Of a stretch of 5,080 nucleotides of DNA, positions 1-5,018 are shown one piece after another (positions within the stretch are counted from its first letter, which is position 1; each line of letters opens with the position of its first letter). The notes under the pieces were generated by a model, which searched no databases, was not told the origin of the DNA, and saw only the letters and a list, made by a program, of their open reading frames with translations. Source of the DNA: an uncultured Prosthecobacter sp. (GTDB lineage Bacteria; Verrucomicrobiota; Verrucomicrobiia; Verrucomicrobiales; Verrucomicrobiaceae); NCBI GenBank assembly GCA_937941745.1, contig CALDGV010000160.1:1-5080 (forward strand), read 5' to 3'. The translations under genes were made by a program, and so were the position numbers.

Positions 1-12
1 TTTTAACCCATC

Positions 13-55
13 CAATGATGCTTTGACGAGAAAAAAGTTTGTCAGGCCATCATTG
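13..55 (+). repeat. Long imperfect inverted repeat / hairpin
   Basis: CAATGATG (13-20) is an exact reverse complement of CATCATTG (48-55). Inside it, TGAC (24-27) pairs with GTCA (41-44). Read as plus-strand RNA, G-U pairs at 22-46, 23-45 and 28-40 join these into a stem of roughly 16 pairs with one C-C mismatch, capped by an A-rich loop. On the minus strand the G-U pairs become mismatches, so the hairpin is more stable as a plus-strand transcript. No T-run follows on either side, so it is not a classical terminator. It could be an RNA hairpin, a protein-binding palindrome or the end of a small repeat element. Confidence 0.45.
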
Positions 56-138
56 TGGAAAAACAAGAATGACGACCATCATGATCAACAAAGTTTGATT
101 CAACCAACCTCTGAATGCCTGCCAGAGCTGAGAGGCTA

Positions 139-157
139 CACCTCAAGGCCTGAGGTG
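139..157 (-). terminator. Stem-loop after the haem-protein gene
   Basis: CACCTCA (139-145) and TGAGGTG (151-157) form a perfect 7-bp stem with a 5-nt loop. It lies four bases past the TAG stop (162-164) of the minus-strand haem-protein gene. The position suits a transcript 3' end, but no T-tract follows in the minus-strand direction. It may therefore act as an mRNA-stabilising or Rho-assisted end rather than a standard intrinsic terminator. Confidence 0.35.
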
Positions 158-161
158 ATGC

Positions 162-2654
162 CTACTTCGTGCTGAAGAAAGGGTGCTTCGGATCGCCCTT
201 GCTGAGCAGGTAGGCCAGGAGGTCGAGGATGTCGTCCTCCTTGAGCATGTTGAGCAGCCCGGGCGGCATCATGCTGAGCTTGCTCGGCTCAATGCTGAGG
301 ATGTCCGCACGCTTCAGGCTCTGGATGGCATTCGGGTCCATCATGTTGATGTTCACCATCAGGTTGTCACCATTGAGGTTCATGATGCGTCCGACCACGG
401 TGCTGCCGCTCTTCATCTTGAATTCCATGCTGCCATACTGGTCGCTGATCTCCTTGCTCGGTTCGAGGATGGATTCGAGCAGGTCCCTGGGGCCGAACTT
501 GCCGCTGACGGAGGTGAGGTCTGGACCGACGGCACCGCCTTCCAGGTTGAAGCGGTGGCAGGCATAGCAGCCAACGGCACCAAAGCTGTTGCGGCCGTTC
601 TCGAAGTTGCGGCCGCCTTCCAGGCCGACGTTCAGCAGGCTTTCGAGGTCCTTCACCGTCCACTGCTTCACGAACTGCAGAGGCTTGGCGGCAAAGGTGG
701 GAGCCCTGGCGGCCGGAGGAGCCTCAAGAATGGGCTTCAACGCCGTCTTTTCAGCCTCACTCAGGCCGCCCAGACTGTCCCTCTTGATGTCATCGATGAA
801 CATCGCAAAGCTGGCACCGCCGGTGTAGGTGGCGGCCCGGCGGAACCATTGGAAGAACTGCTCACGCAAGGCAGGAGTCCAGCCAGCACGGGCCAGACGC
901 AGGCTCTTGGCATGACCGATCTGCTCCTCCTGGGTCGGCGCACTTTGCAGCAGCGGCACCGTCTTGGCGACCACGCCTTCATCGCCGAGATAGACGAGCA
1001 TTTCGCCGAGGTCGAGATTGAAGCCGACATCCGGGTGCGGAAAGAGCAGCGCAAAGCGAGCCGCCGTGCGCTTCCGCTGCTCTGCCGTCGGCTCACCGAG
1101 ACGAAGGAAGGCCAGCGTGTAGTTCCGCAGCAGCGTGGTCTGGCCCAGCAGGTCGAGTCCGTCGAGGCTGATCTTGTCCAAGGCGGCGATCACAGCCGCC
1201 TGATCCGCTGCCCCGGCATGACGAATCAGAGCCATGAGGGCGGTCAGTGCAGCGCGCGGACTCGCTTCCGCCAGCGCCCGGGCCTTCCAGGCATTCACCG
1301 GCTGATGCTCCAGGGCGATGCGCGCCGCATTGCGGATGAGCCGGTCCGGGTGCCCCAGGTGAGGCCAGACCTTTTCCACGGCCGTGGGATCCTGCCTGCC
1401 ATGCCAGGCCTCCAGGCTGCGGCGCAGTTGATGCAGCGCCCTGGCTTCACCAGTGAGCTGGAAGGGCTTGGGCTCCGTGGATTCACCGCCCACATAGGTC
1501 ACGCGGTAAAGGGCCGACTGCGTCTTGCGTCCGCCGATGGTCACATACATCGCGCCATCCTTCGGGCTGATGACGAGGTCGGTCAGCGGCAGCGGCTGGG
1601 CGCTCATGAACTCCTCCACCTCGGCCCCATAGCCAGCGCCCTCCGGCTTCAGATGCACGGCATACATCTTGCCATAGCTCCAGTCGTTGATGAAGTAGGC
1701 CTCCTGATACTTGGCAGGAAACTTGGCTCCGTAGCCGAAGCGCGTGCCGGTGGGAGAGCCGGGGCCGATGTCCTTCACCGGCGGCACGCCGTCCTCCCAG
1801 CGCACAGGCCATTTCGCCGAGCCGTTGCGCCAGCCAAACTCGCTGCCGCTGAGCACCTGGCAGACCCGCGTGGGCCGATACCAGGGCAGGCTCATGTCCC
1901 ACTCCATGTCAGCGTCGTAGGTGAAGAGGTCGCCCTCGCGGTTGAAGTCCGCGCCATACTGGTTGCGGAAGCCCGTGGTGATCAGCTCCCACCGCCTGCC
2001 ATCCAGGCTCACCTTGGCCACCCAGCCGCGCGGTGCCAGGGCATCCCGCATGAAGCCTTTGCCGTAGATGCGCGGCAGCAGGATGTCCTCCTGCCAGACC
2101 GCAGGCACCCGGTTCGCCGTGAACTCCGTCAGCGGCGTCTGATTGCCGACGATGACGTAGATGCTCTCGCCATCCGGCCCGGGCACGACGTAGTGCGGTC
2201 CGTGCTCACCCGCACGTTCCGTGTAGGCGCGCAGCAACTCCACCTTATCAAAGCGATCATCGCCGTTCGTGTCGCTGACCTTGTAGAGGCCGCGGCCCTG
2301 GTATTCATCGCCATTGAGCTGCAGGTAGAGGCTGCCCTTCACAAAGGCCAGCCCCTGGGCGGCCCCGATGGGCAGGTCAATCTTCTCCACCTTCGTCTCG
2401 CCAGGGCTGCCGCCAAGGGCAGGCGGCGTGATGCGGTAGAGCGGACCGTATTGATCCGAGGTGATGAGGCGGCCCCGGTCATCCACGCACAGGCTCACCC
2501 AGGAGCCTTCCTTGTCCTTCGGCACGGTGTAGAGAAGCTCCACCTTGAAGCCTTTGGCCACCTTGATGCGCTCCACCGGCGTGGCGGCTTCCTGGGCGGT
2601 GGAAAAGCAGGTGCTGGCGAGCAGCACGAAGGCGGAAAGGAATCGGCGGATCAT
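162..2654 (-). CDS. PVC-type exported beta-propeller / HEAT-like / cytochrome c protein
   Basis: An 830-residue protein of the large Planctomycetes-Verrucomicrobia family that joins a putative dehydrogenase-like propeller to a 'Pirellula/Verrucomicrobium type' haem-binding domain (the TIGR02604/TIGR02603 architecture, recalled not searched). Residues 1 to about 20 are a Sec signal peptide (Met-Ile-Arg-Arg, a hydrophobic core, then STA before QEA). Residues about 30-400 resemble a glucose/sorbosone-dehydrogenase propeller, with EHGPH at 150-154 and GFRN at 228-231. Residues about 420-560 are helical, HEAT-like repeats. The C-terminal cytochrome domain has CYACH at 696-700 for covalent haem c. 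A candidate distal Met ligand lies in the MMPPGL segment (795-800), before a typical DLLAYL end. It probably acts in the periplasm as an electron-transferring oxidoreductase, perhaps on carbohydrates; the substrate is unknown. I chose the ATG at 2654 because the signal peptide starts there. The frame stays open to 3269, but that extension is low-complexity and antisense to a real gene. Confidence 0.93.
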   Translation of the reverse strand: MIRRFLSAFVLLASTCFSTAQEAATPVERIKVAKGFKVELLYTVPKDKEGSWVSLCVDDRGRLITSDQYGPLYRITPPALGGSPGETKVEKIDLPIGAAQGLAFVKGSLYLQLNGDEYQGRGLYKVSDTNGDDRFDKVELLRAYTERAGEHGPHYVVPGPDGESIYVIVGNQTPLTEFTANRVPAVWQEDILLPRIYGKGFMRDALAPRGWVAKVSLDGRRWELITTGFRNQYGADFNREGDLFTYDADMEWDMSLPWYRPTRVCQVLSGSEFGWRNGSAKWPVRWEDGVPPVKDIGPGSPTGTRFGYGAKFPAKYQEAYFINDWSYGKMYAVHLKPEGAGYGAEVEEFMSAQPLPLTDLVISPKDGAMYVTIGGRKTQSALYRVTYVGGESTEPKPFQLTGEARALHQLRRSLEAWHGRQDPTAVEKVWPHLGHPDRLIRNAARIALEHQPVNAWKARALAEASPRAALTALMALIRHAGAADQAAVIAALDKISLDGLDLLGQTTLLRNYTLAFLRLGEPTAEQRKRTAARFALLFPHPDVGFNLDLGEMLVYLGDEGVVAKTVPLLQSAPTQEEQIGHAKSLRLARAGWTPALREQFFQWFRRAATYTGGASFAMFIDDIKRDSLGGLSEAEKTALKPILEAPPAARAPTFAAKPLQFVKQWTVKDLESLLNVGLEGGRNFENGRNSFGAVGCYACHRFNLEGGAVGPDLTSVSGKFGPRDLLESILEPSKEISDQYGSMEFKMKSGSTVVGRIMNLNGDNLMVNINMMDPNAIQSLKRADILSIEPSKLSMMPPGLLNMLKEDDILDLLAYLLSKGDPKHPFFSTK

Positions 2655-2798
2655 GGCAGGGCGGTTGGGAACGACGGGGATGGGGTGGCTCACGGCGCGG
2701 CCAAGGTCAATCCTCATGTCAGCGCCGCCCTTCGCGCAGGCCAACGGCATTTTCCGCTTGGTCAGCCGGGCCTCCAGCCTTTGAATCCAGCCTGCCTC
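2655..2798. promoter_or_regulatory. Divergent intergenic region between haem-protein and cystatin-like genes
   Basis: These 144 bp separate two genes transcribed away from each other, so both promoters should lie here or inside the neighbouring 5' ends. I find no good sigma-70 pair. For the plus-strand gene the best is TTGGTC (2758-2763), 17 nt, then TTGAAT (2781-2786), which is weak and too close to the start. For the minus-strand gene TTGACC (reverse of 2705-2710) has no -10 partner. A direct repeat CCAGCCT (2774-2780, 2787-2793) sits just before the plus-strand start. Neither gene shows a Shine-Dalgarno. Confidence 0.4.
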
Positions 2799-3176
2799 AT
2801 GAAATCCTGGTCCTGCCTCCTGACTGCCCTCCTGCTGCTTCGTCCCTTCCTCGGAGGTGCCGAGCCTTCGGCTCCCCCTGCCCCGCCTCCTGCCCCCGGC
2901 GGCTACCAGAAGGTGGCCGCCACCGACCGCAAGATGTTGGAGCTGGCGGAGTTCGCCGTGGCACAGGCCGGCAGCCAGCAGGCGGGTGAAGCCCGGCAGC
3001 TCGCCACCCTGGAATCGGCGGAGATGCAGGTCGTCGCCGGCACCAACTACCGCCTGCGGATGCTGGTGACGACCGTCCGCGGCGACAAGCGCCGGGCGGA
3101 AGCCGTCGTCCACCTTCCCCTGCCCTACGCCGGCGGTGCCAAGGCCCGGCGGCTCCTCTCGTGGAAATGGCTGTGA
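2799..3176 (+). CDS. Secreted cystatin-like cysteine protease inhibitor (MEROPS I25-like)
   Basis: A 125-residue protein with the marks of a cystatin, the family that blocks papain-type cysteine proteases by wedging an N-terminal strand and two hairpin loops into the active-site cleft. Residues 1-21 look like a signal peptide (K2, hydrophobic 7-18, cleavage after Gly-Gly-Ala). A Pro/Ala linker follows (22-33), then the N-terminal Gly-Gly (34-35). A helix carries LAEFAV at 49-54, close to the plant-cystatin LARFAV motif, and the first inhibitory hairpin has a perfect QVVAG at 77-81. Strand-like segments at 82-93 and 99-106 follow. The second-hairpin Pro-Trp is not intact, although W122 and W124 lie near the C-terminus. 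The mature length of about 100 residues is normal for a cystatin. I chose the ATG at 2799 because the signal peptide begins there; upstream the frame is only antisense to the haem gene. Fold assignment is firm from motifs; the target protease is unknown. Confidence 0.85.
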   Translation: MKSWSCLLTALLLLRPFLGGAEPSAPPAPPPAPGGYQKVAATDRKMLELAEFAVAQAGSQQAGEARQLATLESAEMQVVAGTNYRLRMLVTTVRGDKRRAEAVVHLPLPYAGGAKARRLLSWKWL

Positions 3177-3182
3177 TGCCAA

Positions 3183-3206
3183 GGCAGGCCGAAGCCGGGC
3201 CATGCC
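3183..3206 (+). terminator. GC-rich hairpin after the cystatin-like gene
   Basis: GGCAGGCC (3183-3190) pairs with GGCC (3198-3201) and TGCC (3203-3206) around a single bulged A, giving an 8-bp GC-rich stem with a 7-nt loop. It begins six bases after the TGA at 3174-3176, in the 92-bp spacer between two converging genes. No T-run follows, so this is at best a non-canonical terminator. Confidence 0.3.
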
Positions 3207-3268
3207 CACCGCTGGGACAGAGCTGCCGAGGTCAATTTGAGGGGCACACCGCATGGACCGGTTCTTCA

Positions 3269-4030
3269 TCAGGTTGGATCAGGTTGGATTGAGTCGGATT
3301 CAGGCTGATCCGGCGTCAGCAGATCCGCCGCATAACCCGGGTCGGGAGGCCCATCGAAATAGGCCTGGATGCGCCGGTTGAGCTCATCCTCCAGAAGCTT
3401 CCTGGCAGCAGGTGAGCGCCCCTCCAGAAGCTGCCGCTCATTGCGAATACAGTTCTCATCCTTCAGAATGGACATCAGCGCCTTGTTCTTCGCCTGGCGT
3501 AACCTTTCTTGATCATTCGCAGGTTCTTGCTTCTGCTTTTCCTTCCGACGCTCCGAAAGGCTGCTGGCGTCCAGCGAGAGACGACGATGCTTCGCCAGTT
3601 CCCGGCTCAACATGAGCATCTCCGACATCTCCTCCCGAGTTTGGGGCGGGTTTCGCATCTTGGCCTCAAAAAGACCTGCCAGGATGACATCCAGCATCGG
3701 CGCAATCAGCTCGGTGAGCGGCAGCTGCCCCGCATCCTTTTCCAGGTCATCCGCCTCATCCTTCAGGCGCCGGACCCACTCCTGACGTTCTTCATGCTTC
3801 AACCAGTCCAAATAGCCTCCCCGCTTCCATTCGGAGAGGTTCTGTTCGGTGATGTCCCTGCCCGAAAAATACTGGAAAAGGACATCCCTGACCTCATTCA
3901 TGCCATTGAGCCAGCGCACGAGGTCCTTGCCGGGCACACCGTCGCTGATCTGCTGATTCAACCGGTCCCGGACGGCCTTCGGCAGGCGGGCAATCTTGCC
4001 CGTTCGGGTGATGGAATCCGTGGTCTTCAT
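3269..4030 (-). CDS. Phage Mu Gp27 / DUF3486-like protein
   Basis: A 253-residue, strongly charged, helix-rich protein with no signal peptide or membrane segment. The N-terminal block GKIARLP (11-17), followed by an alpha-helical stretch to WLNG (40-43), recalls the start of Mu Gp27-like (DUF3486) proteins, which are candidate small terminase or DNA-binding subunits. ITEQNLSEWKRGGYLDWL (60-77) looks like a DNA-recognition helix-turn-helix with a conserved Ser-Glu-Trp. Residues 80-165 are helical and possibly coiled-coil; 161-170 are very basic; the tail from 225 is Pro/Asp-rich. I recall similar proteins in Verrucomicrobiota, often in several copies, but could not search. The ATG at 4030 has GGAGG five bases upstream and overlaps the KTSC gene stop as ATGA, so the two are translationally coupled. 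The C-terminus is encoded by degenerate 10-bp repeats. A role in packaging is only inferred, because no other phage gene is visible. Confidence 0.8.
   Translation of the reverse strand: MKTTDSITRTGKIARLPKAVRDRLNQQISDGVPGKDLVRWLNGMNEVRDVLFQYFSGRDITEQNLSEWKRGGYLDWLKHEERQEWVRRLKDEADDLEKDAGQLPLTELIAPMLDVILAGLFEAKMRNPPQTREEMSEMLMLSRELAKHRRLSLDASSLSERRKEKQKQEPANDQERLRQAKNKALMSILKDENCIRNERQLLEGRSPAARKLLEDELNRRIQAYFDGPPDPGYAADLLTPDQPESDSIQPDPT
3270..3309. repeat. Degenerate 10-bp tandem repeats at 3' end of the Gp27-like gene
   Basis: On the plus strand CAGGTTGGAT occurs twice in perfect tandem (3270-3279, 3280-3289), followed by two degenerate units (TGAGTCGGAT at 3290-3299 and TCAGGCTGAT at 3300-3309). 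They encode the last dozen residues of the Gp27-like protein. The period is not a multiple of three, so each unit is read in a different frame. The TGA stop lies inside the unit at the 3' end of the gene. Confidence 0.75.
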
Positions 4031-4221
4031 GCATACCTCCCCCGAATGAAGGCGTTGTAGTAGGCACCATGGCTGCGTGCCTCAATGAGGCCGACATAGA
4101 CGGCGTAAGGCACTCCTGGGAAGGTGAAGACCCTCCGCTGGCTGGTGAACTGGATGTAGAGGGTCTCGGACTGAGCATCATAGTCCACGGCCCGGATGGC
4201 AGATGAATTGACGTAGATCAT
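4027..4221 (-). CDS. Small KTSC-domain protein
   Basis: A 64-residue protein made of a single KTSC domain, the short module named after the C-terminal domain of some lysyl-tRNA synthetases and also found alone in bacteria. Visible family features from the ATG start are SSAI (6-9), YD (14-15), FTF (32-34, the usual YxY position), GVP (36-38), S50, G52, YYN (54-56) and IRGRY (59-63). The exact function of free-standing KTSC proteins is not established; a nucleic-acid or protein-binding role is plausible. Its TGA overlaps the ATG of the Gp27-like gene, so the two form one translational unit. The start is uncertain. ATG at 4221 gives the usual family N-terminus but has no Shine-Dalgarno. An in-frame TTG at 4263 has AGGAG six bases upstream and would add 14 residues. 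Confidence 0.85.
   Translation of the reverse strand: MIYVNSSAIRAVDYDAQSETLYIQFTSQRRVFTFPGVPYAVYVGLIEARSHGAYYNAFIRGRYA
4036..4043 (-). promoter_or_regulatory. Strong Shine-Dalgarno for the Gp27-like gene
   Basis: The minus strand reads GGGGGAGG here, with GGAGG ending five bases before the ATG at 4030. It lies inside the KTSC coding sequence. Together with the ATGA stop/start overlap, it supports the chosen start and efficient reinitiation. It stands out because the other genes in the window lack a clear ribosome-binding site at their preferred starts. Confidence 0.75.
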
Positions 4222-4269
4222 GATTGGCGGTGCCGCGTTTGTGCGGTGCCAGACCCTTACCAAATTGAA

Positions 4270-4274
4270 CTCCT
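4270..4274 (-). promoter_or_regulatory. Candidate Shine-Dalgarno for an alternative TTG start of the KTSC gene
   Basis: The minus strand reads AGGAG, six bases before the in-frame TTG at 4263-4261. Spacing and sequence are good for a ribosome-binding site, whereas the ATG at 4221 has none. If used, the KTSC protein would have 78 residues with a 14-residue N-terminal extension. Confidence 0.4.
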
Positions 4275-4281
4275 GCAGCGG

Positions 4282-4367
4282 CCCCTCTGCTGACCTTCAA
4301 CTTGTTACGCCAATACCGTGCAGGCATTCTGCTCGTGCAGAGGCACTGCAGTGGCTTTGCAGAGGGG
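4282..4367 (-). repeat. Inverted-repeat-bounded element between the HTH and KTSC genes
   Basis: CCCCTCTGC (4282-4290) and GCAGAGGGG (4359-4367) are perfect 9-bp reverse complements bounding 68 bp. Inside lie a TCTGC/GCAGA hairpin with a 4-nt loop (4328-4341) and the 10-bp palindrome CACTGCAGTG (4344-4353). As RNA this could fold into a closed multi-branch structure upstream of the KTSC gene. It starts seven bases past the HTH gene stop. It could be a structured leader, an operator cluster or an mRNA 3' end; no T-run follows. Confidence 0.4.
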
Positions 4368-4368
4368 G
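4336..4368 (+). repeat. Three 11-bp direct repeats (TGCAGWGG)
   Basis: TGCAGAGGCAC (4336), TGCAGTGGCTT (4347) and TGCAGAGGGGG (4358) follow each other with an exact 11-bp period, close to one helical turn. Further TGCAG copies occur at 4274 and 4319. Repeats phased this way often bind a protein on one face of the DNA. The adjacent double-HTH protein is an obvious candidate binder, but that is inference. Confidence 0.5.
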
Positions 4369-4373
4369 TAGCC

Positions 4374-5018
4374 CTAGTTCAGAGGCCAAAGCGCTCGAAA
4401 ACGTGTCAACTTCTTTTTTCTCTTTCCAGGCACCTGGGTTCGCGGGCGGGGTGCCAGGGATGAACCCTCCAAGGCATAGCGGCAGAGCGTGCGTCTTCGG
4501 TGGGGGACTACCCCCCGGTGCATCAGACGCCGCACCGTGGAAGGAGACACCCCGATCACCCGGGCCAGCTCCACAGGACTCATGCCTGTCTTCAGGGTGA
4601 AATCACGGTAGGCTTGGCGCATCTTTTCCTCCGCCCGTGCCGGTCTGCCTCGGCGGACCTTCTGGCGCTCCCAGCCCACCTCCATCTTCACCTGCTGCAG
4701 CAGCTTGAGAAAGCTGGCGAGCCGCCCCGGCATCAGCCCCTGCCTTCTTGCTGCTGGCCGCTTCCCCTCCTCCAGGCTCCCCCTCGGGGGCTTTTGCACC
4801 GGCTTGTCAATCCAGCCGCGCCCGATCCAGAGCCACAACTGACGCACGGACACATCCAGCATCCGCGCCACCTCGGCGACTGGGATCACCTTGCGACGAT
4901 CCTTCCTGACCTTGGCCACAAGCATCGGAGCCTCCTCCGCCAAGCGCTGAAGCTCGGCCGATCGGCGGAAGCCATTCATGCGTTCACGAACCTGCTGCGG
5001 ACTGGTTTTCCGTTTCAT
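4374..5018 (-). CDS. Basic double helix-turn-helix DNA-binding protein
   Basis: A 214-residue very basic protein, not recognised as a named family. Residues 45-70 form an excisionase/MerR-like helix-turn-helix (VAEVARMLDVS, then Trp-rich LWLWIGRGWI). Residues 146-171 form a second one (MSPVELARVIGVSPSTVRRLMHRGVV region). Between them are a Pro/Arg-rich linker, a helix at 99-115 and RRGRP (122-126), which contains the RGRP core of an AT-hook. The C-terminus is Arg/Lys-rich (199-208). There is no signal peptide or membrane segment, so it is cytoplasmic. It most likely binds DNA, as a regulator, excisionase-like factor or phage-type protein. The ATG at 5018 is the first possible start: the same frame has a TAA at 5077-5075 and no ATG, GTG or TTG between. 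No Shine-Dalgarno is adjacent; AGGAGG lies 22 bases away. It is followed after 152 bp by the KTSC/Gp27-like pair on the same strand. Confidence 0.8.
   Translation of the reverse strand: MKRKTSPQQVRERMNGFRRSAELQRLAEEAPMLVAKVRKDRRKVIPVAEVARMLDVSVRQLWLWIGRGWIDKPVQKPPRGSLEEGKRPAARRQGLMPGRLASFLKLLQQVKMEVGWERQKVRRGRPARAEEKMRQAYRDFTLKTGMSPVELARVIGVSPSTVRRLMHRGVVPHRRRTLCRYALEGSSLAPRPRTQVPGKRKKKLTRFRALWPLN

Larger units (their letters stand above)
1..161. other. AT-rich non-coding spacer at left edge
   Basis: This stretch precedes the 3' end of the haem-protein gene and is much more AT-rich than the rest of the window (46 G/C in the first 120 bases by hand count, about 38%). I see no convincing coding frame in it. 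It holds a long imperfect inverted repeat (13-55), a repeated octamer AAAGTTTG at 34-41 and 90-97, a small ATCAA/TTGAT stem (84-88 with 95-99), and the stem-loop at 139-157. The composition fits an intergenic region or the edge of an acquired segment. The window ends before the neighbouring gene can be seen. Confidence 0.6.

Noticed and set aside
1..56. Integron attC site
   Set aside because: The imperfect hairpin and a TTTTAAC start suggested it, but the matching GTTRRRY end is absent.
1483..1902. Minus-strand 139-codon frame
   Set aside because: It is an out-of-frame overlap entirely inside the haem-protein gene.
2758..2786. Sigma-70-like promoter TTGGTC, 17 nt, TTGAAT for the cystatin gene
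   Set aside because: Only 3/6 and 4/6 matches to consensus, and the start codon would be almost at the transcription start.
183..2798. Plus-strand open frame of 872 codons running into the cystatin start
   Set aside because: It is antisense to the haem gene, which has clear family motifs throughout (EHGPH, CYACH). Its His/Ala/Arg/Leu-rich translation is typical of an antisense shadow in GC-rich DNA.
3183..3206. Standard Rho-independent terminator between the converging genes
   Set aside because: The stem is good but no T-tract follows on either strand; kept only as a low-confidence hairpin.
2655..3269. N-terminal extension of the haem protein
   Set aside because: The translation is Gly/Arg-rich low complexity and antisense to the cystatin gene. 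A proper signal peptide begins at 2654.
3509..4060. Plus-strand 183-codon frame
   Set aside because: It is antisense to the Gp27-like gene, shows no recognisable domain and has shadow-like composition.
4274..4368. CRISPR array or plasmid-type iteron origin
   Set aside because: The repeats are short, contiguous and only three, with no spacers. No replication gene or AT-rich unwinding region is present.
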